Positions 49,142 through 57,543 of a stretch of 64,000 nucleotides of DNA are shown here, in pieces. The stretch lies in the NCBI GenBank assembly GCA_016711085.1, contig JADJTR010000003.1, positions 367,874 to 431,873 on the forward strand, read 5' to 3'. Position 1 is the stretch's first letter, and every line of letters starts with the position of its first letter. Made by a program: the position numbers and the translations under genes. The DNA is from Phyllobacteriaceae bacterium (lineage in GTDB: Bacteria; Pseudomonadota; Alphaproteobacteria; Rhizobiales; Rhizobiaceae). The notes under the pieces are model-generated. The model was given only the letters and a program-made list of their open reading frames with translations. It did not search any database and was not told the origin of the DNA.

Positions 49142-49304
49142 GCTTGGCGAACCGGTTCGGGCAGGCCGCGCCGCGTTCACGGGCGGTCAATTAGGCGGTT
49201 CACCACGGGGTGTCAAGCGAAAGCGGCCGCGTCGGCGGGCTTTGTTCCACGGGTTCCGACCGGCTCTTGCCGACAGCAGGGCGAGGCCCTAAACGAAAGG
49301 CGTC

Positions 49305-49380
49305 GGGCGGTTAGCTCAGTTGGTAGAGCGCCTCGTTTACACCGAGGATGTCGGGAGTTCGAGTCTCTCACCGCCCACCA
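49305..49380 (+). tRNA. tRNA-Val (anticodon TAC)
   Basis: The acceptor GGGCGGT pairs with ACCGCCC, followed by A and CCA. The anticodon arm CCTCGTTTACACCGAGG carries TAC, and the D arm is AGCTCAGTTGGTAGAGC. It faces the ureG gene, whose stop is 39 bp away. Confidence 0.95.
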
Positions 49381-49419
49381 TCCGGACACCCGGAAATCAC
49401 CGCGCGCCGATGCCACGCG

Positions 49420-50031
49420 TCATAGTCCGCCGCGCTCCTTGAGAAACGCCACGATTTCGTCCACCCCCTGCCCGCGCCGGAGATCGGTGAACAGCCATGG
49501 CCGTCCCGCGCGCGAACGATCCGCGTCGGCCCGCATGCGCTCCAGATCGGCTCCGACATGGGGGGCCAGATCGGCCTTGTTGACGATCAGCAGGTCGGAG
49601 CGCGTGATGGCCGGACCGCCCTTCCTCGGGATGTCGTCGCCCTGGCAGACCGAAATCACGTAAAGCGACAGATCGGCGAGATCGGGCGAAAAGGTGGCGG
49701 CCAGGTTGTCGCCGCCCGATTCGATGAAGATCAGGTCGAGGCCGGAAAAGCGCGCATTGAGTGCGGCGATGGCGCGCAAATTGATCGAGGCGTCTTCGCG
49801 TATCGCCGTATGGGGGCAGCCGCCGGTTTCGACGCCCATGATGCGGTCGGACGCCAGCGCCTGCAGGCGCACCAGCGCCTCGGCGTCTTCGCGCGTGTAG
49901 ATGTCGTTGGTGACCACGGCGATGGAGAATTCGTCGCGCATCGCCTTGCACAACTTCTCGGTCAGCGTCGTCTTGCCGGAACCGACGGGGCCGCCGATGC
50001 CGACGCGCAGGGGGCCGTTTTGCGATGTCAT
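49420..50031 (-). CDS. ureG: Urease accessory GTPase UreG
   Basis: A GTPase that delivers nickel during urease maturation, 203 residues. The P-loop is GIGGPVGSGKTTLTEKLC, the nickel-binding CPH motif is in VETGGCPHTAIRED, and NKADLAPHVGADL is the G4 region. It is the last gene of the urease operon and overlaps ureF by 4 bp. Confidence 0.97.
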   Translation of the reverse strand: MTSQNGPLRVGIGGPVGSGKTTLTEKLCKAMRDEFSIAVVTNDIYTREDAEALVRLQALASDRIMGVETGGCPHTAIREDASINLRAIAALNARFSGLDLIFIESGGDNLAATFSPDLADLSLYVISVCQGDDIPRKGGPAITRSDLLIVNKADLAPHVGADLERMRADADRSRAGRPWLFTDLRRGQGVDEIVAFLKERGGL

Positions 50032-50675
50032 GACCTGAACAGCCTCGTCGTCATCGTTTCATGGTTCATCGCCGCAATATCCATAATGGTTGCGCAAGCG
50101 CCGAGATCGTCGAGGTTGGAGGAGGCGGCGCGCGAAGCCGTTTCTGCGATGAGCGGTTCAAGGACGGCAAGAGCGCTTATGCCGCCGTTTTGTCCGACGA
50201 CCGAGAGTCGGATGGCGATCTGGACCAGGTTCGACGCCCAGGCGGCAAGGAACAAAGGCAGCGCGATATCCAACGAAATGGCGGTACCGCCGGCGGTTTC
50301 GCCAACCGCGACAGCGTAGGCATGAACGCCATCTGCCGTTTTCGCGTCCAAGATGCTGGCAGCCTCGGCGAAGGAAGCGCCCTGCCCCGCTGTTTCCGCG
50401 TGACGACCGGCCGAACCGGCCAGCGCCAGCGCCAATTCGTGCAGGTCGCCAAGAGGCGCGCCGAATGAAGCGCGGCGATGCGCCTCGGCGAACAGCACGG
50501 CGTCGTTCCACGCCGGGCCGTGGACCAGCGACGCCGCCAGCCAATCGCGCAAACCATCGGCGTCGCGGACAAGACCGTCGGCTGCGGCGCGCTCGAGACC
50601 GGCGCTGTAGGCGAAGCCGCCGACCGGAAAGGCAGGCGACAGCATCATCGACAATCGGATGAGGGCGGCGCTCAT
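50028..50675 (-). CDS. ureF: Urease accessory protein UreF
   Basis: A helical maturation factor that bridges UreD-urease and UreG, 215 residues. SPAFPVGGFAYSAGLERAA, HAYAVAVGETAGG and QIAIRLSVVGQNGG are typical. It overlaps the membrane-protein gene upstream and ureG downstream by 4 bp each. Confidence 0.95.
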   Translation of the reverse strand: MSAALIRLSMMLSPAFPVGGFAYSAGLERAAADGLVRDADGLRDWLAASLVHGPAWNDAVLFAEAHRRASFGAPLGDLHELALALAGSAGRHAETAGQGASFAEAASILDAKTADGVHAYAVAVGETAGGTAISLDIALPLFLAAWASNLVQIAIRLSVVGQNGGISALAVLEPLIAETASRAASSNLDDLGACATIMDIAAMNHETMTTRLFRS

Positions 50676-51613
50676 GGCGCGATCCGCCGCTCTGCCCGCA
50701 GGTTGAGCCAGTGAATCAGCGCCAGCGCCACGACGCCAACGGCGATGGTTACGGGCGAACGGTGGATCATCGAAAACCAGCTAAAGCCGACCATCTGGGT
50801 GTACCAGCCAAGCGCGACGCGACAAAACGCGGGCTGGCCGAACCAGCCCTGCCGGTGGATGAACCAGACCCAGAATGCGGCGATTGCGGCGAAAGCCGCC
50901 AGATAGACCGGCGCCGGCGCATCGAAGCGGGCGAACAACAACAACGCGATCATCAAGGGCAAACCAGCAAGACCGAACGCCCACGGTTTCCACAATCCGT
51001 CCGAAGGCGAAAAAGCGGGCGTCGCGCGCAGGCGCGACGCGGCGAAAGCGAGCACGGCCATCGTCGCCCACAGGGAAGCCAAAATCGCCGGCTCGCCTCT
51101 GGCGCCGGTAGTTTCGTCGTTGAGGAAAAACACGGAAGCCAGCGCCACCGCGAGCGCCGCCAAAACGAATGCCGTCCACTTGCCGAGCCAAGGAAGCGCG
51201 CCGACGGGCCCGGCGAAATGCTGCGCCAGCGCGATCGGAAACAGCACCGACGACAGGGCATGCCAGACGCAAATGAACAGCGCCCATGGGAAATTGACGC
51301 CGAAAGCAAACCCATAATGGTCGAACAGATCGATGGGCACGCCGCTCTCGCGAAAGATCGTCTTGGCGAGAAGGCCTTCGTTGATCAGACCGTAGGCCAT
51401 GCCGGCGAGGAACACGCCACCCTTGCCAAGGCCGAGGCGGATCGCCCATTCGCGGATGACGAGGATCGGCAGACCATAGGCGAAGCTAAAAAAGATGAAC
51501 GCGTCGGGCCGGAACAAAACCGGCGCGGTTGTGTTGCCCGAGAGCATTTCGGGCAGGATCGCCGTCATCGCAACCAGCATAACAATGGCGAGGAGGCGTT
51601 GGCTAATGGCCAT
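50672..51613 (-). CDS. Polytopic membrane protein of unknown function in the urease operon
   Basis: About 313 residues with some nine or ten hydrophobic segments, for example LLAIVMLVAMTAILPEML, AFVLAALAVALASVFFL and PVTIAVGVVALALIHWLNL. Trp, Phe and His are frequent within and between helices (FDHYGFAFGVNFPWALFI, GFSWFSMIHRSPVT). It lacks the HX4DH motif of HupE/UreJ nickel transporters and the channel repeats of UreI/UT urea transporters. It overlaps ureE by 11 bp and ureF by 4 bp, so it is part of the urease unit. Confidence 0.75.
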   Translation of the reverse strand: MAISQRLLAIVMLVAMTAILPEMLSGNTTAPVLFRPDAFIFFSFAYGLPILVIREWAIRLGLGKGGVFLAGMAYGLINEGLLAKTIFRESGVPIDLFDHYGFAFGVNFPWALFICVWHALSSVLFPIALAQHFAGPVGALPWLGKWTAFVLAALAVALASVFFLNDETTGARGEPAILASLWATMAVLAFAASRLRATPAFSPSDGLWKPWAFGLAGLPLMIALLLFARFDAPAPVYLAAFAAIAAFWVWFIHRQGWFGQPAFCRVALGWYTQMVGFSWFSMIHRSPVTIAVGVVALALIHWLNLRAERRIAP

Positions 51614-52055
51614 GGCCGTGACCATGGGCGTCGCCATAGGCCCCGCCTTGGGGATCGAACGGCGCGGAAACTTCGGCCACCGTCGCGCCAAGGCCCTCCA
51701 GCATGGCGCGAATGACCGTGTCGCGGCGGATGATGATATGGTCGCCATGCAATTCGGCGGCGAGATGGCGGTTGCCGATCTGCCAGGCCAGCGCCAGCAG
51801 GTGGCGCGCGTCCGCGCCCCTCACCGCATAGAGTTCCTCCGGCGCGGCGATCACCGCGATGACACTGCCATCGTCCAATACCAGCCCGTCGCCGTGGCGA
51901 AGCAGTTGTGCCCGCGGCAGGTCGAGCATGAAGCGAATGCCCTCATCCGAAATCATCAGCATGCGGCGACGATGGCGCGCCGCCTCGTCGAGCGTGATGC
52001 GGCCGGCAGGAGCGGAAAAATCGCGGGTGACGGCGGCGCATGTTGGAAGGGTCAT
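51603..52055 (-). CDS. ureE: Urease accessory protein UreE
   Basis: The nickel-donating metallochaperone, 150 residues. DLPRAQLLRHGDGLVLDDG and GNRHLAAELHGDHIIIRRD hold the conserved interface histidine, and the C-terminal tail AYGDAHGHGHGH is a nickel-binding His stretch. The ATG at 52055 overlaps the ParE stop by 4 bp (ATGA), an unusual coupling with a toxin gene. Confidence 0.93.
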   Translation of the reverse strand: MTLPTCAAVTRDFSAPAGRITLDEAARHRRRMLMISDEGIRFMLDLPRAQLLRHGDGLVLDDGSVIAVIAAPEELYAVRGADARHLLALAWQIGNRHLAAELHGDHIIIRRDTVIRAMLEGLGATVAEVSAPFDPQGGAYGDAHGHGHGH

Positions 52056-52350
52056 GGCAAATCGTCGATAAACCGGCCTGTCACCACAGCGCCGTGAACG
52101 ATTCGAAGAACGAGTACACGCTCGGCGCGGACTTGATAGAAAATCAGTAGGCCCGATGCGGCATCCGATAAATTGCGCCGCCGTCGTTGATCGAGACAAC
52201 CACGAAACGATCGGCCGATTCGGCCAAGGTCCGACAGGCGGAGCGGAGTTCCATGACGAAGGATTTCGCTCTCGTCGGGTTGTCGCCCGCGATAAAGAGC
52301 CCGATCGAAACCAGATCGGATCTCGCCTGATTCGTGAATTCAACTTGCAT
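52052..52350 (-). CDS. parE: RelE/ParE-family toxin, frameshifted
   Basis: About 99 residues. The N-terminal part, MQVEFTNQARSDLVSIGLFI and AKSFVMELRSACRTLAE, and the C-terminal part, LIFYQVRAERVLVLRIVHGA, match ParE-type toxins. They lie in two frames that join near 52150 (RMPHR / GLLIFY). ParE toxins target gyrase. The antitoxin gene overlaps upstream by 11 bp, and the stop overlaps ureE. Confidence 0.85.
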
Positions 52351-52606
52351 CCCGGAATGCGGCCATTTGTTCGATTTCTTCCAGTAACGAGTCGAAAACC
52401 TGTTCCATGGGATAAATGCGACCGGATTCGATATCCGCCAATGCCGGCGCAAGCAGAGCATCGAGCGCTTTATTTCGGACCTCGCGCTCCTGCACCAGTC
52501 GCACGCCTTCGCGCAGCACTTCCGAGCGCGAGCGGTAGCGGCCGGTCTTGACCAGCGCCTCGACGAATTCCTCCAGCGGTTTGCCGAGATCGGCGGACAT
52601 GGCCAT
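52340..52606 (-). CDS. parD: ParD-family antitoxin
   Basis: An 88-residue ribbon-helix-helix antitoxin. SADLGKPLEEFVEALVKTGR and RSRSEVLREGVRLVQERE form the RHH DNA-binding part, and the C-terminal half (MEQVFDSLLEEIEQMAAF) is the toxin-binding tail. It precedes and overlaps parE. A perfect palindrome at 52635-52651, 29 bp upstream of the ATG, is a likely autoregulatory operator. Confidence 0.9.
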   Translation of the reverse strand: MAMSADLGKPLEEFVEALVKTGRYRSRSEVLREGVRLVQEREVRNKALDALLAPALADIESGRIYPMEQVFDSLLEEIEQMAAFRDAS

Positions 52607-52634
52607 GATTTTCGTCTCCGGGATCCGTGCGTTT

Positions 52635-52651
52635 CCAATAACTATTATTGG
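52635..52651. promoter_or_regulatory. Palindrome upstream of parD, candidate ParD operator
   Basis: CCAATAA and TTATTGG are perfect inverted repeats separated by CTA. The site is AT-rich in GC-rich surroundings and lies between GST and parD. ParD antitoxins repress their own promoter at such palindromes. It could alternatively be a weak terminator after the GST gene. Confidence 0.55.
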
Positions 52652-52679
52652 TTTTTCGCGCCCGAATGTCGATAGCTGA

Positions 52680-53279
52680 TTACATCGCGGCCTCGCGTTC
52701 GCGGGCGCGCGCCAAGGCCGGACGCGACCAGACGCGCTCGGCGTAGGCGGCGACATTCGCCGGGAACGGCTCGAACTTGGCGCTTTTCGCCCATTGCAGC
52801 ACATGGCCGAGCACGACATCGACGGCCGTGAAGCGGCCCCCCAGTGCGAAGACACTGGATCCGAGCCGTTTTGCCAGGGCTTCCGCGTCGCGGGCGAATT
52901 CGTACGCCACCCACGGCCCGACGTCGACGCGCAAATGTTCCGGCAACAGCAGGCGGTGCTTGAGCTTGTTCCACATCGGCGCTTCCAGCTCGGACTGGAT
53001 GAAGTGCATCCAGGCGTCCATGCGCGCCCGCTCGGCGAGCGAGGCGGCGGCAAGGCCTCTTTCGGGATGTTTCTCGCCGAGATAGACGCAGATCGCGGCC
53101 GAGTCGGTCAGCACCAGATCGCCGTCGACGAGGATAGGCACGCGCCCGGTCGGGTTCAGCGCCCGCGCTTCCGGCGAACCCGGCTTGGCCGGCGCAATGT
53201 CGTAGTCCTCGCCGAGTTCCTCCAGCATCCACAACACGCGGCCGATGCGCGAGCCGCGCGATCCGACAACCTTGACCAT
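52680..53279 (-). CDS. Glutathione S-transferase family protein
   Basis: A 199-residue GST. The N-terminal thioredoxin-like domain shows GSRGSRIGRVLWMLEELG and NPTGRVPILVDGDLVLTDSA (cis-Pro and Ser of the glutathione site). The C-terminal helical domain contains GGRFTAVDVVLGHVLQWA. It lies in the urease operon 8 bp from the monooxygenase-like gene. The substrate is unknown. Confidence 0.9.
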   Translation of the reverse strand: MVKVVGSRGSRIGRVLWMLEELGEDYDIAPAKPGSPEARALNPTGRVPILVDGDLVLTDSAAICVYLGEKHPERGLAAASLAERARMDAWMHFIQSELEAPMWNKLKHRLLLPEHLRVDVGPWVAYEFARDAEALAKRLGSSVFALGGRFTAVDVVLGHVLQWAKSAKFEPFPANVAAYAERVWSRPALARAREREAAM

Positions 53280-53287
53280 TTTCGCCC

Positions 53288-53590
53288 TCAAAAGGTTTCG
53301 ATTTTTTCCGGGTGGACGATCTCGATGACCTTGCTGACGACGAAGGGATCGCTTGCCTCGCGCCAGGTCTTCAAATGCGGCTGTTTCGAATGCGCCGACA
53401 GGTCGGACCGGCTTTGCCAGCGCTCGACGAAGACCAGGGTATCCGGCGCGGACACGGAAGCGAACATGTCGTAGGCGAGGCAGCCATTCTCGTCCTGCGT
53501 GGCGGCGATGACGGCGCGGGCATGCGGCAGGATCGCTTCAAGCGACCCCGGTTTGATGGTCAGCGTGGCGATGACGAAGATCATGGACAT
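53288..53590 (-). CDS. Antibiotic biosynthesis monooxygenase (ABM) / YgiN-like quinol monooxygenase domain protein
   Basis: About 100 residues of ferredoxin-like fold. FVIATLTIKPGSLEAIL, QDENGCLAYDMFAS, FVERWQSRSDLSAHSKQPHL are the ABM blocks. Such proteins oxidise aromatic or quinol substrates without a cofactor, or bind haem. The start is ATG at 53590 or 53584. It is flanked by RidA and GST in the urease operon. Confidence 0.85.
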   Translation of the reverse strand: MSMIFVIATLTIKPGSLEAILPHARAVIAATQDENGCLAYDMFASVSAPDTLVFVERWQSRSDLSAHSKQPHLKTWREASDPFVVSKVIEIVHPEKIETF

Positions 53591-53622
53591 TTCCCCGACG
53601 AAGCAGCCGACTGTCGCCGGGA

Positions 53623-54009
53623 TCAGTCGACGATGCAATCCACTTCCAGTTCGATCAGCCAGTCGGGATCGACAAAAGCGGTGACCGCCATCACCGTCGT
53701 CGCCGGGCGGATGGTGGCGAAGGCTTCGCCATGGGCGCGCGCTGCCGCCTCGAAATGGGCGATGTCGGTCAAGAGGATGCGCGTGCGCACGGCGTGCCGC
53801 AATTCGCCGCCCGCGTCCCGGATCGCCTTCTCGGCGATCGCGATGCAGCGCTTCATCTGGCCGTAAGCGTCGCCGATACAGGCGTTGCCGCCGCCAGCGG
53901 CAATCGGCGCGGTGCCGGCGACGGTGATGACGTCGCCTACGCGCACGGCGCGGGAAAAGCCGATGATCGGCTCGAGATAGGAACCGGAGGACACGAGCTT
54001 GCGGGGCAT
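53623..54009 (-). CDS. RidA family protein
   Basis: A 128-residue YjgF/YER057c/UK114 protein. Members hydrolyse reactive enamine/imine intermediates. SGSYLEPIIGFSRAVRVGD, VAGTAPIAAGGG, GQMKRCIAIAEKAIRDAGG, RTRILLTDIAHFE and RPATTVMAVTAFVDPDWLIE are family blocks. It starts 11 bp after ureC. Why it sits here is unknown. Confidence 0.92.
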   Translation of the reverse strand: MPRKLVSSGSYLEPIIGFSRAVRVGDVITVAGTAPIAAGGGNACIGDAYGQMKRCIAIAEKAIRDAGGELRHAVRTRILLTDIAHFEAAARAHGEAFATIRPATTVMAVTAFVDPDWLIELEVDCIVD

Positions 54010-54020
54010 GGCTTCCTGTT

Positions 54021-55733
54021 TCAGAAGAGGAAATATCTCTGCGCCATCGGCAGCACCGTCGCTGGTTCGCAGGTGAGCAGCATGCCGTCGGCGCGGACTT
54101 CGTAGGTCTCTGGGTCGACCTCGACATGCGGGGTCAGATCGTTGAGCTTCATCGACGCTTTCGAAATGCCGCCGCGGGTGTTTTCGACCGCCACCATCGC
54201 GTTGGCCGCGCCGAGGCGCGCCTGAAGGCCGGCGTCGAGCGACGCCTTCGACACGAACGTCACCGACGAATTGGTGCGCGATTTGCCGAAGGCGCCGAAC
54301 ATCGGCCGGTAATGCACCGGCTGCGGCGTCGGGATCGAGGCATTCGGGTCGCCCATCGGAGCGGCGGCGATCGTCCCGCCAAGCAGCACCATCTCCGGCT
54401 TGACGCCGAAAAAGGCCGGCGACCACAGCACCAGATCGGCGCGTTTGCCGATCTCGATCGAGCCGATTTCCCTGGCCAGCCCCTGCGCGATGGCCGGATT
54501 GATGGTGTATTTGGCGATGTAGCGGCGCACCCGCAGATTGTCGTTGTCGCCGTTTTCATCCGCCAGACGCCCGCGCTGGCGCTTCATCTTGTCGGCGGTC
54601 TGCCATGTTCGAATCAGCACCTCGCCGACGCGGCCCATGGCTTGGCTGTCGGACGAAATGATCGAGAACGCGCCGATGTCGTGCAGGATGTCCTCGGCGG
54701 CGATGGTCTCCTTGCGGATGCGGCTTTCGGCAAACGCGATGTCTTCCGGAATACGTTGGTCGAGGTGATGGCACACCATCAGCATGTCGAGGTGCTCGGC
54801 GATGGTGTTGACCGTGTAGGGGCGCGTCGGGTTGGTCGACGACGGGATGACGTTCGGCAGTCCGCAGACCTTGATGATGTCCGGCGCATGGCCTCCGCCC
54901 GCCCCTTCGGTGTGGAAGGCGTGGATGGTGCGCCCGGCGATAGCCCGGATCGTCTCCTCGACGAAGCCGCTCTCGTTCAGCGTGTCGGTGTGGATCATCA
55001 CCTGCACATCGAACGCGTCGGCGACGGAAAGGCAATTGTCGATCGCGGCGGGCGTCGTGCCCCAGTCCTCGTGCAGCTTCAGCGACGAGGCGCCGGCAAG
55101 GATCATTTCCTCCAGCGCGCCCGGCAGCGACGCATTGCCCTTGGCCGAAAAGGCGAGATTCATCGGGAAGGCGTCGGCGGCTTCAATCATGCGGGCGAGA
55201 TGCCACGGTCCGGGCGTGCAAGTGGTGGCGAGCGTGCCATGCGCCGGGCCGGTGCCGCCGCCGATCATGCAGGTAACGCCAGAATAAAGCGCCTCGTCGA
55301 TCTGCTGAGGGCAGATATAGTGGATATGGGCGTCTATGCCGCCGGCGGTGAGCATCCTGCCTTCGCCGGCGATGATTTCCGTGCCGGGGCCGATGACGAT
55401 CGTGATGCCGGGCTGAATATCCGGGTTGCCGGCCTTGCCGATGGCGGCGATGCGGCCGTCCTTCAGGCCGACATCGGCCTTGACGATGCCGGACCAGTCG
55501 ACGATCAGCGCGTTGGTGATGACGGTATCGACCGCGCCTTCGGCCCGGCTCGCCTGCCCCTGCCCCATGCCGTCGCGAATGACCTTGCCGCCGCCGAATT
55601 TGACCTCTTCGCCGTATACGGTGAAATCCTTTTCGACCTCGATGATGAGGTCGGTGTCGGCGAGACGGACGCGATCGCCTTTCGTCGGCCCGTACATGGC
55701 GGCATAGGCGGCGCGGGAAATCGTGGCGGGCAT
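54021..55733 (-). CDS. ureC: Urease subunit alpha
   Basis: The catalytic subunit, hydrolysing urea to ammonia and carbamate, 570 residues. Nickel ligands include His136 and His138 (DAHIHYICPQQ) and carbamylated Lys219 (GASSLKLHEDWGTTP). The mobile flap is MLMVCHHLDQRIPEDIAF, and ATVLPMAQRYFLF is the conserved C-terminus. It has no frame slip. It is separated from ureB by two unrelated genes. Confidence 0.98.
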   Translation of the reverse strand: MPATISRAAYAAMYGPTKGDRVRLADTDLIIEVEKDFTVYGEEVKFGGGKVIRDGMGQGQASRAEGAVDTVITNALIVDWSGIVKADVGLKDGRIAAIGKAGNPDIQPGITIVIGPGTEIIAGEGRMLTAGGIDAHIHYICPQQIDEALYSGVTCMIGGGTGPAHGTLATTCTPGPWHLARMIEAADAFPMNLAFSAKGNASLPGALEEMILAGASSLKLHEDWGTTPAAIDNCLSVADAFDVQVMIHTDTLNESGFVEETIRAIAGRTIHAFHTEGAGGGHAPDIIKVCGLPNVIPSSTNPTRPYTVNTIAEHLDMLMVCHHLDQRIPEDIAFAESRIRKETIAAEDILHDIGAFSIISSDSQAMGRVGEVLIRTWQTADKMKRQRGRLADENGDNDNLRVRRYIAKYTINPAIAQGLAREIGSIEIGKRADLVLWSPAFFGVKPEMVLLGGTIAAAPMGDPNASIPTPQPVHYRPMFGAFGKSRTNSSVTFVSKASLDAGLQARLGAANAMVAVENTRGGISKASMKLNDLTPHVEVDPETYEVRADGMLLTCEPATVLPMAQRYFLF

Positions 55734-55742
55734 TGCGGGTCC

Positions 55743-56552
55743 TCAGGCGGCTTCGTTCTTCTGGTGCGGGATTTCGCGGTTTTCCGGCATGACGAACCCC
55801 TCGGGCAAGAGCGCCAGCGACGCGGTCTCGATACGCTCGTGCAGCAGCGCCATGAACTCGTCCTTCGGCAGGCCGGGCGGTATCGGCTCGACGAACACAT
55901 TGACGGCGACGCCCGGGCTGAGGGCCCATTTGTCGAGCGGCCAGAACAGGCCGAGATTGGTCGCCACCGGCACCACCGGGCATTGATAGGCCTCATACAT
56001 GTGGAAGACGCCCTTGCGGTAGGGCATGTAGTGGCCGACGGGAACGAGCCTTCCTTCCGGGTAGATCAGGATGCGCCGGCCTTCGGCCCGCGCCAGCTGC
56101 ATGCTGTCGTCCATCAGCGCGGCGCGCGATTCCGCCCCGCCGCAGCTGGCGACCACGATCGTCTGCATCTTGCGCAGGATCGAGCCGACAAGCGGCAGCT
56201 TTTCCAGGTGATCGCCGGTGACGAAAGAGAGATCGTCGAACTGGGAGAACATGCAATAGCCATCGCCCCAGCTCTGATGCTTGGAGGCGATGATGCAGCC
56301 GCCTTCGGGAATGTTGGCGCGTCCCCGCACCTCCAGACGGATGCCGCCAATCGCCCGCATCCAGAACACCATCAGGCGCGAGTAGATCCTGATCCATGCC
56401 ATCAACGGCTTGCGGCCGGGAAGGAGAAGCAGCGGCAAAGCGAGGATGGCGACGACGACAGAAGTTGTCCAATAGGCGGCCTGGAACAGGAGATTGCGCC
56501 ATCGGCCCGCTGACGCCGCCGCTTCGGCCGGATTTGTCGCCGTCCGGTTCAA
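55743..56552 (-). CDS. 1-acyl-sn-glycerol-3-phosphate acyltransferase (PlsC-like)
   Basis: About 269 residues. The acyltransferase motif HX4D is in IIASKHQSWGDGYCMF, and ILIYPEGRLVPVG is the glycerol-phosphate-binding block. Two hydrophobic N-terminal segments (WTTSVVVAILALPLLLL) anchor it to the inner membrane. I suggest the TTG at 56552, which overlaps the LprI-like stop (TTGA); the open frame continues upstream but not convincingly. It lies between ureB and ureC. Confidence 0.85.
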   Translation of the reverse strand: MNRTATNPAEAAASAGRWRNLLFQAAYWTTSVVVAILALPLLLLPGRKPLMAWIRIYSRLMVFWMRAIGGIRLEVRGRANIPEGGCIIASKHQSWGDGYCMFSQFDDLSFVTGDHLEKLPLVGSILRKMQTIVVASCGGAESRAALMDDSMQLARAEGRRILIYPEGRLVPVGHYMPYRKGVFHMYEAYQCPVVPVATNLGLFWPLDKWALSPGVAVNVFVEPIPPGLPKDEFMALLHERIETASLALLPEGFVMPENREIPHQKNEAA

Positions 56553-56971
56553 TTGCCCATTCCTTCCAGCGATTCCTTCAATTCGACCGTCCGCGCCCGC
56601 GTCAATTGCGCCATGCAGCCGGATACCAGCATCGGCTCCATCGAGCCGCCGCGGGCCTCGAAGCCATAATAGGCGCACCATTCGTCGCGATAGCCGATCC
56701 AGGCGCGCTGCGCGGCTTTCAGCGTTTCCTCATGGCCGGGCCGGCCGTCGTCGCCCATGTCCTGCAATTCCTTGTCGGCGTCGCGCGCGGCCGCGACCGC
56801 GTCCTTCCACACGGCGTTGAGTTCGGCGTCGGCCGCTTCGAAATCGCGGCCGGCGCAGATGTTCATGTCCTGCTGCGCCATGGCGTTGTCGCAGTCGATG
56901 GCGGGTTCGTCATCGGCGCTGGCCGATCCCGAAAACGCCAACACGATCGCGAGCGCGGCAAGCGTTTTCAT
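56549..56971 (-). CDS. LprI-like (lysozyme-inhibitor) family secreted protein
   Basis: 140 residues with a Sec signal peptide (KTLAALAIVLAFSGSASA). The mature part matches the DUF1311/LprI pattern: IDCDNAMAQQDMNICAGRDF, AQRAWIGYRDEWCAYYGF and MLVSGCMAQLTRARTVELKE, with four cysteines likely in disulfides. It is periplasmic. Its ATG overlaps the ureB stop by 4 bp. The family name comes from a mycobacterial lysozyme inhibitor; its function here is unproven. Confidence 0.88.
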   Translation of the reverse strand: MKTLAALAIVLAFSGSASADDEPAIDCDNAMAQQDMNICAGRDFEAADAELNAVWKDAVAAARDADKELQDMGDDGRPGHEETLKAAQRAWIGYRDEWCAYYGFEARGGSMEPMLVSGCMAQLTRARTVELKESLEGMGN

Positions 56972-57273
56972 AGCTGTCCCATCACTTCCTGGCGGAATCC
57001 GTAAATGCGGCGCGCCCCGCCGATGTCGACCAGCGTCACGTCGCGCCTCTGCCCCGGTTCGAAGCGCACCGCCGTTCCGGCGGCAATATCGAGCCGCTTG
57101 CCGCGCGCCACTGCACGGTCGAAGGCGAGCGCCGGATTGACCTCGGCGAAATGGTAATGCGAGCCGATCTGCACCGGCCGGTCGCCGGTGTTGGCGACGG
57201 TCAGCGTCACTGTCGCGCAGCCGGCGTTCAGTTCGATGTCGCCGGCGGCGGGCAGGATTTCACCGGGGATCAT
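56968..57273 (-). CDS. ureB: Urease subunit beta
   Basis: A structural subunit of the urease heterotrimer, 101 residues. MIPGEILPAAGDIELNAG, VQIGSHYHFAEVNPALAFDR and AVRFEPGQRRDVTLVDIGG are diagnostic. It is separate from ureA, as in most bacteria. It overlaps DUF1272 upstream and the LprI-like gene downstream by 4 bp each. Confidence 0.97.
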   Translation of the reverse strand: MIPGEILPAAGDIELNAGCATVTLTVANTGDRPVQIGSHYHFAEVNPALAFDRAVARGKRLDIAAGTAVRFEPGQRRDVTLVDIGGARRIYGFRQEVMGQL

Positions 57274-57533
57274 GCCGCTTTCTCCCTGATTTCAATGCAA
57301 TCCGGCCGCGTCGAAAGCACGCGTTTGGCCGAGGGCGGATACTTTTCAAGCATTCGGGCCGGTCGCACCGGCCGCGCGGCGAATTCTCCGCCGCAGTTCG
57401 GACACGCGCCACCGAGCACGCCCGCCACGCAATCGCGGCAAAACGTGCATTCGAAGGTGCAGATCATCGCCTCGCGGCTTTCGGGCGGCAGGTTGCGGTC
57501 GCAGCATTCGCAATTCGGGCGCAGCTCCAGCAT
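57270..57533 (-). CDS. DUF1272 zinc-finger-like protein
   Basis: An 87-residue Cys-rich protein. LELRPNCECCDRNLPPESRE, CTFECTFCRDC and GACPNCGGEF carry many cysteines in CxxC pairs typical of DUF1272, a probable treble-clef zinc domain of unknown function. It sits between ureA and ureB and overlaps ureB by 4 bp, a position I regard as unusual for the urease operon. Confidence 0.88.
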   Translation of the reverse strand: MLELRPNCECCDRNLPPESREAMICTFECTFCRDCVAGVLGGACPNCGGEFAARPVRPARMLEKYPPSAKRVLSTRPDCIEIREKAA

Positions 57534-57543
57534 TTTTTATGCC

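Noticed and set aside
50672..51613. HupE/UreJ-type nickel transporter
   Set aside because: The size and helix count differ, and the His/Asp signature of that family is not present.
54126..56513. Plus-strand open frame opposite ureC and plsC
   Set aside because: Antisense shadow of GC-rich coding sequence. It has no plausible start context, and the minus strand has complete conserved proteins.
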